Positions 45,121 to 54,137 of a DNA stretch of 64,000 nucleotides are shown piece after piece. The stretch is from Haloarcula halophila. Its GTDB lineage: Archaea > Halobacteriota > Halobacteria > Halobacteriales > Haloarculaceae. The notes under the pieces were generated by a model. It ran no database searches, was not told where the DNA came from, and saw only the letters and a program-made list of their open reading frames with translations. Position numbers and translations under genes: made by a program. Location of the stretch: assembly GCF_029278565.1 (NCBI RefSeq), contig NZ_CP119559.1, positions 1,488,001 to 1,552,000 of the forward strand, written 5' to 3'. The first letter of the stretch is position 1; the number at the start of each line of letters is the position of its first letter.

Positions 45121-46623
45121 ATGGGCACCTGGCAGGAACGACTCCCGGCCCGGCTCCGGGCCGCCGTCCGCGACCGCGTCGCCGTCGACACGCGGGCGCT
45201 GGGGGTCGTTCGCATCTCGCTCGGGCTGTTGCTGCTGTCGGATCTCCTGTTGCGCGCCCGGGATCTCCGCGCCCACTACAGCGACAGCGGCGTCTTCCCG
45301 CGACCGGCGGCGATCGAGTTGTACGACCCGCTTTCGGTTCATCTGGCGGTCGGCGACGTGCCGGAGTTGGCCGCACTGTTCGCGCTTCAGGGAGTCGTGG
45401 CACTCGCCTTCCTCGTTGGCTACCGGACACGGCTGGCGACGCTGTTGACCTGGCTGCTGTGGCTCTCGCTGCACGCACGGTTCCCGATGGCACTCAACGG
45501 CGGGGACACGCTGGTTCGGCTGACGCTGTTCTGGTCGCTGTTCGTCCCGCTCGGTGCCCGGTTCTCCGTCGACGCGCTCCACCACGAGGCTCCGCCGACA
45601 CGGGTCGCCTCGCTCGGTACCGCCGCGTTGCTGGGCCAGGTCGTGTTCATGTACGGCACCAACGCCACGCTCAAACACATGGGGACGGTCTGGGCGGCCG
45701 GCGACGGCCTGACCTACACGCTCCGACTGGGCCATTTCACGACCGCCTTCGGGGAGTTCCTCGGGACCGTCCCGCTCGTGACAACTGTCCTTGGGTATAC
45801 CGTCTTCGTCCTCTGGACGCTCTCGCCCGGCCTCCTGCTCCTGACGGGGTGGAGACGCACACTCCTCGCCTCGCTGTTCGTCTCGATGCACGTCGGGATG
45901 GCCCTCTCGATGCATCTCGGCCTGTTTCCGGCGGTCGTCGTCGTGGTGTTGCTCCTCTTTCTCCCGACGCCCGTCTGGGACCGCCTGCTCCCGCCCGAGC
46001 GGATCGAACGACTCCGGCGTCCCGCGCTGGAGGGGGTTCTCAGCGGACTCTATCCGACGTTGTCGACCCCCGACAGGCTCGCCCGGTTGCGTGCTCACCT
46101 CCGTGTCGTGGCCGTCGTCGTCGTCCTCGTCTCGCTACTGTTCGTCGGGGCGTTCAACGCACAGCTGCTGACCAACCGGGCCGACGTCGGTCCGCAGGAC
46201 ACGACCCCCGAGCCGCTGGAGACCTACGGCGAGACGCTGTATCTGACCCAGTACTGGAACATGTTCGCACCGGACCCGCTCCGGGAGACGGGGTGGTACC
46301 GCCTCCCCGGGACCCTGGCGAACGGGACGACGGTCGGCGTTGCCCACGGCGGCCCCGTCACCGATGACCGGCCGGCCGGGCTGGACGACCTCGCTCACCA
46401 GTACCCCAACCAGCGCTGGCGTAAGTACCTGAGCAACCTCCGGCAACCGGGGTACGCCGCCGAGCGGGACCTGTTCCTCCAGTACCACTGCGAGCAGTGG
46501 AACCGCAAGCACGACGCCGACCTCGAAACGATCGAGTTCGAGTACGTCACGCTCTGGGTGACCGACGACGGGACCGTCCGACAGGGGACCGACCACCTCA
46601 CGAGTCACAGCTGCGACCCCTGA
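45121..46623 (+). CDS. HTTM-domain membrane protein
   Basis: A 500-residue protein with the horizontally transferred transmembrane (HTTM) domain, related to vitamin-K-dependent gamma-carboxylase. It has about eight membrane helices from residue 30 to 345, with the diagnostic pair of short motifs around LGVVRISLGLLLLSDLLLRA and LHARFPMALNGGDTLVRLTL. The final 150 residues form an extracellular region (LYLTQYWNMFAPDPLRETGW) conserved in HTTM proteins. Its function in haloarchaea is unknown. It is inserted between RIO1 and the KH gene, two ribosome-biogenesis genes, without overlapping either. Confidence 0.88.
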   Translation: MGTWQERLPARLRAAVRDRVAVDTRALGVVRISLGLLLLSDLLLRARDLRAHYSDSGVFPRPAAIELYDPLSVHLAVGDVPELAALFALQGVVALAFLVGYRTRLATLLTWLLWLSLHARFPMALNGGDTLVRLTLFWSLFVPLGARFSVDALHHEAPPTRVASLGTAALLGQVVFMYGTNATLKHMGTVWAAGDGLTYTLRLGHFTTAFGEFLGTVPLVTTVLGYTVFVLWTLSPGLLLLTGWRRTLLASLFVSMHVGMALSMHLGLFPAVVVVVLLLFLPTPVWDRLLPPERIERLRRPALEGVLSGLYPTLSTPDRLARLRAHLRVVAVVVVLVSLLFVGAFNAQLLTNRADVGPQDTTPEPLETYGETLYLTQYWNMFAPDPLRETGWYRLPGTLANGTTVGVAHGGPVTDDRPAGLDDLAHQYPNQRWRKYLSNLRQPGYAAERDLFLQYHCEQWNRKHDADLETIEFEYVTLWVTDDGTVRQGTDHLTSHSCDP

Positions 46624-46655
46624 GAACCGGTCGCAGGACGGCTTGCACGCCGAAG

Positions 46656-46663
46656 TTTTAAAC
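46656..46663 (+). promoter_or_regulatory. Box A of the KH-protein gene
   Basis: TTTTAAAC is centred about 34 nt before the ATG at 46694. A promoter of its own suggests that the KH gene does not depend on read-through from the HTTM gene. Confidence 0.5.
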
Positions 46664-46693
46664 GGGCTGGCCCTCTTACGAACGGATATACTT

Positions 46694-47242
46694 ATGCAAC
46701 ACGTGAAGATTCCGCAGGACCGGATCGGTGTTCTCATCGGCGACGGTGGTGAGACGATGCGCGAGATCGAGGACCGCGCGGAGGTCCGTCTCGACATCGA
46801 CTCCGAGGACGGATCGGTCAAGATCGAGACCGTCGGCGACCCCGTGACGGCGCTGAAGGGGCCGGACATCGTCAAGGCGATCGGCCGCGGGTTCTCCCCG
46901 GACGACGCGCTGGCGCTGCTCGAAGACGACATGATGATGTTCGAGCTCATCGACATCGAGGCCGCCTCCCGCAACAAGAACGACTTCCGCCGGCAGAAGG
47001 GCCGGCTCATCGGCGAGGGTGGACGGACCCGCGAACTCATGCAGGAACTGACGGGTGCCGCGGTCGTCATCTACGGCTCGACCCTGGGAGTCATCGGCGG
47101 CCCCGAACAGGTCGACGCCGTCCGCGAAGCGGTAGAGATGCTGCTGGACGGCGCTCCCCACGGGTCGGTGTACTCGTTCCTCGAACGGAAACACAACGAG
47201 ATGAAACACAAGGGCCTGGAGTACCACCAGTTCACGGGCTGA
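46694..47242 (+). CDS. KH-domain ribosome-assembly protein (Dim2/Krr1-like)
   Basis: A 182-residue protein with two KH domains. The first carries IPQDRIGVLIGDGGETMREI (GDGG as the GxxG loop), the second RLIGEGGRTRELMQELTGAA (GEGG loop) and ends FLERKHNEMKHKGLEYHQF, a tail close to eukaryotic Dim2/Pno1. It likely binds the 3' region of 16S rRNA during small-subunit maturation, in line with RIO1 nearby. A start 17 codons upstream is in frame but lies within the promoter; the ATG of MQHVKIPQD is preferred. Confidence 0.94.
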   Translation: MQHVKIPQDRIGVLIGDGGETMREIEDRAEVRLDIDSEDGSVKIETVGDPVTALKGPDIVKAIGRGFSPDDALALLEDDMMMFELIDIEAASRNKNDFRRQKGRLIGEGGRTRELMQELTGAAVVIYGSTLGVIGGPEQVDAVREAVEMLLDGAPHGSVYSFLERKHNEMKHKGLEYHQFTG

Positions 47243-47246
47243 TCAG

Positions 47247-48458
47247 CTAGTCCGCGTAGACCCGGATCGAGTTCCCCTGCACGTACAGTCGCCCTCCGGC
47301 CAGCACCAGCGTGTCCGGGACCCGTCGGTGCTCGATCGTCCAGCGTTCGCTCCCGTCGGCAGCCGCGATGGCGGTGAGACGGGTGCCGACACACAGATAG
47401 ACGGTCGGTCCCGCGGCGACCGGTGCCGAGACGAACGAATCGGGCGACCACGTCCACCGCGTGCTCCCGTCGGCCATGTCCAGTCCCACGACTGTCACCG
47501 AACCGTCGGTCTCGACGCCGGTGACGAGCGTCGATCCCGCGACAGCGGGCCGGAGCGGCAACACGCTCCGATCGTCTGACGGTTCGGCGATCGTCGTCGC
47601 CCACCGCTGATCGCCGGTCTCGAGGTGGATCGCACGGATCGACCCGTCACTGGCCGGGACGTACGCCGATCGGGCGACGATCACGGCCTCGCTGATGTGC
47701 TGCAGGACGGCCGAAAACCGGAAGCGACGCCGCCCGGTCGCCCGGTCGAGTCCGACGATCGACCCGTTCCCAGCCGGGACGACGACGGTCCCGTCGGTGA
47801 CGGCAGGCGTGCCGGTGGCGTGCTCGAACCCCCGTTGCCATTGCTCCCGTCCCGAGTCGAGCGCCAGCGCAGCGACCGTCTCCCGGCCGGCGTACACCGT
47901 CCCATCGGCGATAGCCGGTGCCGACGTGACGCGCTCGCGGACCGACCACGACCACCGCTGTTGGCCCGTCTCCGCGTCGAGAGCTTTGACGCCCGCGTCA
48001 CCGGCCCCGACGACGACGGTCCCGTCCGCGACCGCGGGGGTGTGAAAGATCGCCCCCGTCCCCGGCGTGTACCACCGTCGCTGTCCGGTACCGCTGTCGA
48101 AAGCGTGGACGCCCCCGTCGTCGTCGCTGGCGTAGACGGTCCCGTCGACGACCGCAGCGGTTCTGAGTTCGCCCTCACTGGCTGTGAGCCGTCGGACCGC
48201 CGTCGGTTTCGACTGGGGGCCGGCCGCTTCGGGGACGCTGGCGCTGTTTCGGGGGCCGCGCCGGAGGCCTGGCCAGTCGGCCGTGCCCGTACTGGTTGAC
48301 ACAGCGGTCGGGGTGGCCGTCGCCCGCTCGCGTGTGGTCGCGGGCGTCCGATCCCGTGTCTCCGTCGCGGTCCGCTCGCTGGGGGACCGCAACTCCAGAC
48401 ACCCCCCGGCCCCGACACCGGCAGCGAGCGCAGCGAGGAACTGTCGTCTGTGGGTCAT
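47247..48458 (-). CDS. PQQ-type beta-propeller Tat lipoprotein, copy A
   Basis: A 403-residue exported protein. The N-terminus MTHRRQFLAALAAGVGAGGC has a Tat-type RR and a lipobox with Cys20, followed by a Thr-rich linker. From about residue 85 there are seven or so repeats of the PQQ type (for example AVVDGTVYASDDDGGVHAFD and ETGQQRWSWSV), i.e. a beta-propeller outside the membrane. No PQQ ligand residues or dehydrogenase partner were recognised, so it may be a binding or structural propeller. The start overlaps the stop of the upstream paralogue by 4 bp. Confidence 0.88.
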   Translation of the reverse strand: MTHRRQFLAALAAGVGAGGCLELRSPSERTATETRDRTPATTRERATATPTAVSTSTGTADWPGLRRGPRNSASVPEAAGPQSKPTAVRRLTASEGELRTAAVVDGTVYASDDDGGVHAFDSGTGQRRWYTPGTGAIFHTPAVADGTVVVGAGDAGVKALDAETGQQRWSWSVRERVTSAPAIADGTVYAGRETVAALALDSGREQWQRGFEHATGTPAVTDGTVVVPAGNGSIVGLDRATGRRRFRFSAVLQHISEAVIVARSAYVPASDGSIRAIHLETGDQRWATTIAEPSDDRSVLPLRPAVAGSTLVTGVETDGSVTVVGLDMADGSTRWTWSPDSFVSAPVAAGPTVYLCVGTRLTAIAAADGSERWTIEHRRVPDTLVLAGGRLYVQGNSIRVYAD

Positions 48459-49768
48459 TCCGGCGGCTCCTCCGTCTGTACGGCGATCAACCGTCTGCGG
48501 ACGGCATAGAGGAGCGTCCCGCCGGCGACGGTGGACTGGTACACGCTCCGTCCCGGTCCGACCGGGCCGCGGACGGTCCCGTCGGCGATATCGATCCGGT
48601 GGTTGCCGACGTACACTGCCTCGGGGGTGACCGTCGGGTGTCCGCGCACGGGCCGCCCGACGTCCAGGGACCGCTTCCAGCGGACCGTCCCGTCCGACGG
48701 CGCCAGGAGACGGACGCCGCCGTCCCAATCCGCGACGACGACGCCGGCCGGCGAGCGGGCGGGGCCGGTCGGGACATCCGGATCGATCGAGCGCTGCCAC
48801 TGCCGGCTCCCGTCGTCGCGGTCGACTGCCAGCACGCGGCCCTGCTCCGTGGTGACGTAGATCCGATCGTCGTCGACCGCGGTGGTGTTGTAGGGACCGG
48901 CGCCGTCGGAGCGGCTCCAGCGTTCCCGTCCGGTCGCCGCGTCCAGCGCGTACAGCGTGTCGCTAGACCCGACGTAGACGGTGCCGTCTACGACGGCAGG
49001 CGTCGCCTCCTCCTGTATCTCGGTGTCGACGCGCCACCGACGGCGGCCGGTCGACAGATCGATCGCGACGACTGCGCCCGTCAGCCGGTCGTACATGACG
49101 CTCGCGTAGACGGTCCCGTCGACGACGGTCACCGGGACGTTCGGCGGGTAGCCGGTCTCGTAGGTCCACTGCTCGCTCCCGTCGCTCACCGAGACCGCGT
49201 GGAGTTTCCCGTCCGTGGCGCCGAACACGGCAGTCCCGTCGGCGACGGCCGGCGTCGCGTAGACGTCCCCGCCGACCGAAGCGCGCCACTGCTCGCTCCC
49301 GTCGCGCCCGTCGAGAGCGAGCATCGCGCCGCCGTAGAGTCCCGCCAGGACGGTGTTGTCGACCACGGCGACGCCGGCCCTGGGGAAGATGTTCCTGTCG
49401 ACCTCGGTCTGCCACTTCGCCCCGACACGGTCCCGCGGCCCGGTCGCGTCGGCCGCGTAAGCGGTGTTTTGCTGGTCGTGATAGGCGGTCGTCCACTCGC
49501 CTGCGATCTCCCGGTTCGGTTCCGGCGTCGCGAACGGGGTCCGCGTCTCCGTCGGCGTCTCCGGGGCCGCCGTCTCGGAGCGCGCCGCCTGGGTCGCAGT
49601 CGCGGTCGACGCGTCCGGACTGGCCGTCGCCGCCGGAGTCGTCTCCTGGCGATCACTCCGCAAGCAGCCGCCGATCCCGGCCGTCCCCAGTGTGGCCGCG
49701 ATCGACCGCACGACCCGCCGCCGGGACAGGCGGCGTGACTCGGCACTCCCCTCGCTGCGCTGGCCCAT
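48455..49768 (-). CDS. PQQ-type beta-propeller Tat lipoprotein, copy B
   Basis: A 437-residue protein related to the gene downstream. A twin-arginine region (ESRRLSRRRVVRSIAATLG) leads to a lipobox GIGGC with Cys35 and a long Thr/Ala-rich linker. The propeller begins near residue 95 with repeats such as AVVDNTVLAGLYGGAMLALD and ATPAVADGTAVFGATDGKLH. The two genes overlap by 4 bp (ATGA) and form a two-gene operon, probably from a tandem duplication. The partner or ligand is unknown; no redox gene lies alongside. Confidence 0.88.
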   Translation of the reverse strand: MGQRSEGSAESRRLSRRRVVRSIAATLGTAGIGGCLRSDRQETTPAATASPDASTATATQAARSETAAPETPTETRTPFATPEPNREIAGEWTTAYHDQQNTAYAADATGPRDRVGAKWQTEVDRNIFPRAGVAVVDNTVLAGLYGGAMLALDGRDGSEQWRASVGGDVYATPAVADGTAVFGATDGKLHAVSVSDGSEQWTYETGYPPNVPVTVVDGTVYASVMYDRLTGAVVAIDLSTGRRRWRVDTEIQEEATPAVVDGTVYVGSSDTLYALDAATGRERWSRSDGAGPYNTTAVDDDRIYVTTEQGRVLAVDRDDGSRQWQRSIDPDVPTGPARSPAGVVVADWDGGVRLLAPSDGTVRWKRSLDVGRPVRGHPTVTPEAVYVGNHRIDIADGTVRGPVGPGRSVYQSTVAGGTLLYAVRRRLIAVQTEEPPE

Positions 49769-49886
49769 ATTCGATCAGTGTCACACGATCACTTGATGAT
49801 TTGCCACGACACGAACGGCGAAACCGGACTTCCCTGTCGACCCGGTGAGTCGGTACGCGTCCCGTCAGAACGACCGACAGGCGTAA

Positions 49887-49895
49887 CATATATTG
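49887..49895 (+). promoter_or_regulatory. Box A of the Orc-like ATPase gene
   Basis: CATATATTG lies about 36 nt before the GTG start codon. It supports use of the GTG, since no ATG lies at a suitable place. Confidence 0.5.
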
Positions 49896-49926
49896 ATTCA
49901 GCCCCGAAAGAGACTCAAAGAATACC

Positions 49927-50991
49927 GTGGGAAACGATAGCACTGGTTCGGGCGGCGGGACAGACACCGACAGCGATTCCGGCCAGACCGTCTCGGATGT
50001 CGTCGACAAACTCGAACAGATCCGGACGGACGCCGACGCCGACTCGGTGACCGACGGTGTCCTCTTGGACCAACTCGAAGCGGTCGAGCAGCGACTGTTG
50101 TCGTTCGGCGAGGCGCTGGGTGGCCCTGCCGAGGACGTGACCGACCTCCCGTTTACCGAGGAGGCCGGCCTGGATCACATGCCGGAACCGCTGTACGTCC
50201 GCCACGACACGGAGATGCTGAACCAGGTCACCTCCTGGTTGCTCCAGGACCAGCACATCGGGCTCGTCAGTCCCTACGGCTCCGGGAAGTCCGCGTTCCG
50301 CGAGATCGTCCTCCGGGACCTGGGCAAACACGACCGGTTCGTCGTCACGCACCTGGACAACCCCGGCGAGACCACCGCCCGCAAGCTCTACGAGACGATC
50401 CTCACGGCCGGCTACTCGGCGGGTTACTCCGTCGACTTCGGGCGCTACTCGCAGGTCCGCAACGGGATCCCGTGGGCGACGGCCGACGCCAAACAGGCCG
50501 TCCGCGAGATGGTCCGGCGGGTCCGGGAGGACGACCGGACGCTGTTGCTGGTCGTCGACGAGATCGAGGTGCTGGACGCCGAGTTGCTGTCGCCGCTGCA
50601 GGTCGCGGGCGACGCCGGGGTCCGTCTGTTCCTCTCGGGCACGCCCGAGGGCAAGCGCCGCGTGGCCGAGATCCGCGGGACCCTGGACTCCCGACTGCGC
50701 TACTACGAGGGGATCGACCCGTTCTCTCCCAGCGACGTCGCCGAGTACATCGCCCGCTCGCTGGCCTACTTTCGGGGCGAGGAGTACGACGGACAGCCCC
50801 CGGACCTGTTCACCAAGGCCGCGATCGAGGACATCCACGAGCGGACCGAGGGCAACCCCCGGGAGGTCCGGATCGAGTGTCGTGAACTGTTCACCCGGGC
50901 GGCGTTCGTCTGGTACCGCACTGGCCAGGATATCGACCGTATCCAGATCACGCCCGAACTCCGTCACCGCCGGTTCGGAATGGGCCAGTGA
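49927..50991 (+). CDS. Orc1/Cdc6-like AAA+ ATPase
   Basis: A 354-residue AAA+ ATPase. After an acidic, low-complexity N-terminus of about 45 residues and a helical part, Walker A is SPYGSGKSA near 115-123, Walker B is LLVVDEIEVLD near 207-217, sensor 1 is in RLFLSGTPEG, and a sensor-2-like Arg is in EGNPREVRIECREL. The order is that of STAND/Orc1-type ATPases, but the winged-helix DNA-binding domain of real Orc1/Cdc6 is absent; the protein ends shortly after the lid. I see no origin-recognition repeats in the flanks, so an initiator role is not supported. It is alone on its strand before the thermosome. Confidence 0.78.
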   Translation: MGNDSTGSGGGTDTDSDSGQTVSDVVDKLEQIRTDADADSVTDGVLLDQLEAVEQRLLSFGEALGGPAEDVTDLPFTEEAGLDHMPEPLYVRHDTEMLNQVTSWLLQDQHIGLVSPYGSGKSAFREIVLRDLGKHDRFVVTHLDNPGETTARKLYETILTAGYSAGYSVDFGRYSQVRNGIPWATADAKQAVREMVRRVREDDRTLLLVVDEIEVLDAELLSPLQVAGDAGVRLFLSGTPEGKRRVAEIRGTLDSRLRYYEGIDPFSPSDVAEYIARSLAYFRGEEYDGQPPDLFTKAAIEDIHERTEGNPREVRIECRELFTRAAFVWYRTGQDIDRIQITPELRHRRFGMGQ

Positions 50992-51086
50992 CACACCGCC
51001 GCTTGTGCGGCCAGGTACCGGGCGGATACCCCCAGTTCTGTAATCCTGCCACATCCTCCAGTGCATTAGGACGCTGAGTTCCGCTC

Positions 51087-51106
51087 CGGCGGGAGCTTCC
51101 CCGCCG
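51087..51106 (+). repeat. Perfect inverted repeat upstream of thermosome copy 2
   Basis: CGGCGGG and CCCGCCG pair perfectly around AGCTTC. A second short inverted repeat (GCGGTA/TACCGC at 51121-51142) follows. These lie between the ATPase stop and the thermosome box A. They could end the upstream transcript. No T-run follows closely. Confidence 0.4.
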
Positions 51107-51185
51107 TATTTAAAACCACTGCGGTACGGCATCACATACCGCTTTAGCGCCGTCTGTCCCGGGCTCCCGGGCCACCTCCAGTAGA

Positions 51186-51196
51186 TTTATATAGAA
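51186..51196 (+). promoter_or_regulatory. Box A of thermosome copy 2
   Basis: TTTATATAGAA, 35 nt before the ATG. It is identical in sequence, and nearly identical in position, to the element before thermosome copy 1. Confidence 0.7.
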
Positions 51197-51220
51197 GGAC
51201 AATCAATCATCGTCTTGACT

Positions 51221-52918
51221 ATGGCTCAACAGCAGATGGGCAACCAGCCCCTTATCGTACTCTCCGAGGAGTCCCAGCGGACATCCGGGAAAGACGCGCA
51301 GTCCATGAACATCACGGCCGGCAAGGCCGTCGCCGAGTCCGTTCGGACCACACTCGGTCCGAAGGGCATGGACAAGATGCTCGTCGACAACTCCGGCTCC
51401 GTCGTCGTCACGAACGACGGCGTCACCATCCTCGACGAGATGGACATCGAGCACCCCGCGGCGAACATGATCGTCGAGGTCGCCCAGACCCAGGAGGACG
51501 AGGTCGGGGACGGCACGACGACGGCCGTCGTCATCGCCGGTGAACTCCTCTCGAAGGCCGAGGAACTGCTGGACCAGGACATCCACGCCACCATCCTGGC
51601 CCAGGGGTACCGCCAGGCCGCCGAGAAGGCAAAGGAGATCCTCGAAGAGAACGCCATCGAGGTCGACGCCGACGACACCGAGAGCTTGGAGAAGGTCGCC
51701 GGCACGGCCATGACCGGCAAGGGCGCCGAGTCCTCGAAGGACGTGCTGGCCGAACTCGTCGTCCGTGCGGTCCAGGCCGTTGCCGACGAGGACGGCACCG
51801 TCGACACCGACAACATCCAGATCGAGACCGTCGTCGGCGGCGCGACCGACGAGTCCGAACTCGTCGAGGGCGTCATCGTCGACAAGGAGCGTGTCCACGA
51901 CAACATGCCCTTCGCCGTCGAGGACGCCGACATCGCGCTGCTGGATACGGCGATCGAAGTTCCCGAAACGGAACTCGACACCGAGGTCAACGTCACCGAT
52001 CCCGACCAGCTCCAGCAGTTCCTCGACCAGGAGGAGAAACAGCTCAAAGAGATGGTCGACAAGCTCGCCGAGGTCGGCGCCGACGTCGTCTTCTGCCAGA
52101 AGGGCATCGACGACATGGCCCAGCACTACCTCGCCCAGGAGGGCATCCTGGCGGTCCGCCGTGCCAAGAAGTCCGACATCGACGCGCTCTCGCGTTCGAC
52201 GGGCGGCCGCATCGTCTCGAACATCGACGACATCACCGAGGACGACCTCGGCTTCGCCGGCTCCGTCGCCCAGAAGGACATCGCCGGTGACGAGCGGATC
52301 TTCGTCGAGGACGTCGAGGACGCGAAGGCCGTCACGATGATCCTCCGTGGTGGCACCGAACACGTCGTCGACGAGGTCGAGCGCGCCATCGAGGACTCGC
52401 TCGGCGTCGTCGCCGCCACGCTGGAGGACGGCAAAGTCCTGCCCGGCGGCGGTGCCCCCGAGACCCAGCTCGCCCTCGGTCTGCGCGACCACGCCGACTC
52501 GGTCGGCGGCCGCGAGCAACTCGCCGTCGAGGCCTTCGCCGACGCCATCGACGTCATCCCGCGCACCCTCGCCGAGAACGCGGGTCACGACCCGATCGAC
52601 TCGCTGGTCGATCTCCGTAGCCAGCACGACAGCGGCAACACCACCTTCGGGCTGGACGCGTACACCGGCGATGTCGTCGACATGGAAGAAGACGGTGTCG
52701 TCGAGCCCCTCCGTGTGAAGACCCAAGCTATCGAGTCCGCGACCGAAGCCGCAGTGATGATCCTGCGCATCGACGACGTCATCGCCGCTGGCGACCTCAA
52801 GGGTGGCCAGGGCGACGACGACGACGAGGAAGGCGGCCCAGGCGGCCCCGGCGGCGCGCCCGGCGGTATGGGCGGCGGCATGGGTGGCATGGGCGGCGGC
52901 ATGGGCGGCATGATGTAA
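51221..52918 (+). CDS. ths: Thermosome subunit (group II chaperonin), copy 2
   Basis: A 565-residue chaperonin subunit, a paralogue of the gene at 38-39.8 kb. The motifs [50 protein letters not shown] and [14 protein letters not shown] are complete. The C-terminal tail is Gly/Met-rich ([18 protein letters not shown]) after a DDDDEE run. An in-frame TTG two codons upstream was passed over in favour of the ATG. The two copies share most of the equatorial sequence but differ in the apical domain, as expected for subunits of mixed rings. Two strong hairpins follow the stop. Confidence 0.97.
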   Translation: MAQQQMGNQPLIVLSEESQRTSGKDAQSMNITAGKAVAESVRTTLGPKGMDKMLVDNSGSVVVTNDGVTILDEMDIEHPAANMIVEVAQTQEDEVGDGTTTAVVIAGELLSKAEELLDQDIHATILAQGYRQAAEKAKEILEENAIEVDADDTESLEKVAGTAMTGKGAESSKDVLAELVVRAVQAVADEDGTVDTDNIQIETVVGGATDESELVEGVIVDKERVHDNMPFAVEDADIALLDTAIEVPETELDTEVNVTDPDQLQQFLDQEEKQLKEMVDKLAEVGADVVFCQKGIDDMAQHYLAQEGILAVRRAKKSDIDALSRSTGGRIVSNIDDITEDDLGFAGSVAQKDIAGDERIFVEDVEDAKAVTMILRGGTEHVVDEVERAIEDSLGVVAATLEDGKVLPGGGAPETQLALGLRDHADSVGGREQLAVEAFADAIDVIPRTLAENAGHDPIDSLVDLRSQHDSGNTTFGLDAYTGDVVDMEEDGVVEPLRVKTQAIESATEAAVMILRIDDVIAAGDLKGGQGDDDDEEGGPGGPGGAPGGMGGGMGGMGGGMGGMM

Positions 52919-52934
52919 GCGAGGTCCGAGCAGC

Positions 52935-52953
52935 GAGGGACCGACAGTCCCTC
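52935..52953 (+). terminator. Hairpin 1 after thermosome copy 2
   Basis: GAGGGAC and GTCCCTC form a perfect 7-bp stem with a CGACA loop, starting 17 nt after the stop codon. No T-run follows directly. Confidence 0.5.
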
Positions 52954-52966
52954 ACGACCTCCCGCC

Positions 52967-53002
52967 GCGCGCCGGTCGCTCGTCGCGATCGAACCGGCGC
53001 GC
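52967..53002 (+). terminator. Hairpin 2 after thermosome copy 2
   Basis: GCGCGCCGGT and ACCGGCGCGC form a perfect 10-bp GC-rich stem around a 16-base loop, itself able to form a small stem (TCG/CGA). It may protect the 3' end or help stop transcription. Confidence 0.5.
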
Positions 53003-53174
53003 TGTGCGTGCCGGATGTTTCCCGGCCCGCCCCGCTCGCTAACTGATTTCGCTCCGTTTTCGCTTTCGTAGCACTTGCCACGTTCGAGTGGATGAGGACT
53101 GTAGACCCGACTCCGCCGACGAGCGCTGAGCCGAGTCGAAAGGGTTCTCACCGTCGCCGCGTGAGTCCCGGCCA

Positions 53175-54137
53175 GTGTCGCTGCTCGGTATCTTCGCGTC
53201 GGCTATCCTCCCGGTCGTCGGTGTGGCGGTGCTGGGGTTCCTCCTGGGTCGGTTCGAGAACGTCGACGCCGACCCGCTCAACACGATCACCGTCTACGTC
53301 CTCGCGCCGGCACTGGTCGTCCACAGCCTGACGACCTCGGAGTTGGCCGGCGGGACGATCCTCGCGGTCGTCGCCGCCGTCGGTCTCTTCACCGCGGCGA
53401 TGCTCGCGGTCGCGGAGGGGATCGGACGGCTCTGGGGCCACACCGAGCCGTTCCTGGGCGCGTTCGTCCTCGTGAGCGTCTTCCCCAACACCGGCAACTA
53501 CGGCATCCCCCTGGCCGACTTCGCCTTCGGCCCCACCGGGCGGAGCGTCGCCGTCCTCGTGACGGCCCTCCAGGGCGTGTTGTTGTACACGGTGGGTATC
53601 TACGTCGCCGCCCGGGGCAGTGGGAGCAGTCCGCTGGCGGACATGCGCCGGGTGTTCGGCGTCCCGCTGGTGTACGCCGTCGTCCTCGCGCTGGCGGTGC
53701 GGTGGCTGGGCGTCGTTCCACCGACCGAATCGACGCTCATGCAGACGCTGGCGTTGCTGGGCAACGCCTCGATCCCCGTGATGTTGCTCATCCTCGGGAT
53801 CCAGCTGTCCTCGGTCGACGTGGCGGGGACCCTCCGCCCGGTCGGGGTCGCGAGCGCGTTGAAACTTCTATTGGCACCCCTGGTCGCCACCGGGGCGGTG
53901 CTCGCGACCGGCGGACTCGTCGGTTTCGGGAACGGGACCGCGGCTCGCGTGGTCGTGCTCCTGCTTGCGACCCCGACCGGCGTGACGACGCTCATCCTCG
54001 TGGGCGCGTTCAGCGTCGACGAGGCGGGCGTCGAACCCGGCGAGTTCGTGAGCGCGACAGTGTTCGTGACGACAGTCGCGAGCGTGCTTACGGTGACACT
54101 GCTGGTCGCCGCGTTGCAGTCAGGACTGCTCGTCTGA
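53175..54137 (+). CDS. AEC family transporter
   Basis: A 320-residue auxin-efflux-carrier-type secondary transporter with about ten membrane helices arranged as two five-helix halves. It starts at a GTG giving VSLLGIFASAILPVVGVAVL; family motifs are the GFLLGR near the first helix, FVLVSVFPNTGNYGIPLADF in helix 4 and MLLILGIQLSSVD. The substrate is unknown; small organic anions are common for the family. The last 18 bp overlap the 3' end of the convergent pseudokinase gene. Confidence 0.87.
   Translation: MSLLGIFASAILPVVGVAVLGFLLGRFENVDADPLNTITVYVLAPALVVHSLTTSELAGGTILAVVAAVGLFTAAMLAVAEGIGRLWGHTEPFLGAFVLVSVFPNTGNYGIPLADFAFGPTGRSVAVLVTALQGVLLYTVGIYVAARGSGSSPLADMRRVFGVPLVYAVVLALAVRWLGVVPPTESTLMQTLALLGNASIPVMLLILGIQLSSVDVAGTLRPVGVASALKLLLAPLVATGAVLATGGLVGFGNGTAARVVVLLLATPTGVTTLILVGAFSVDEAGVEPGEFVSATVFVTTVASVLTVTLLVAALQSGLLV

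Noticed and set aside
47247-49768. The repeated DNA in the two PQQ genes as a CRISPR or satellite array
   Set aside because: The repeats are protein-level propeller blades with degenerate DNA; spacing is that of codons in a coding frame.
50992-51220. Remnant of an IS200/IS605-type element (stem-loop near CCACATCCTCC and CGGCGGGAGCTTCCCCGCCG)
   Set aside because: The hairpin resembles sequences near tnpB ends in haloarchaea, but there is no transposase fragment and no second end, so the case is too weak.
49769-51220. Replication origin near the Orc-like gene
   Set aside because: No repeated origin-recognition boxes or AT-rich unwinding region are seen on either side, and the protein lacks a DNA-binding domain.
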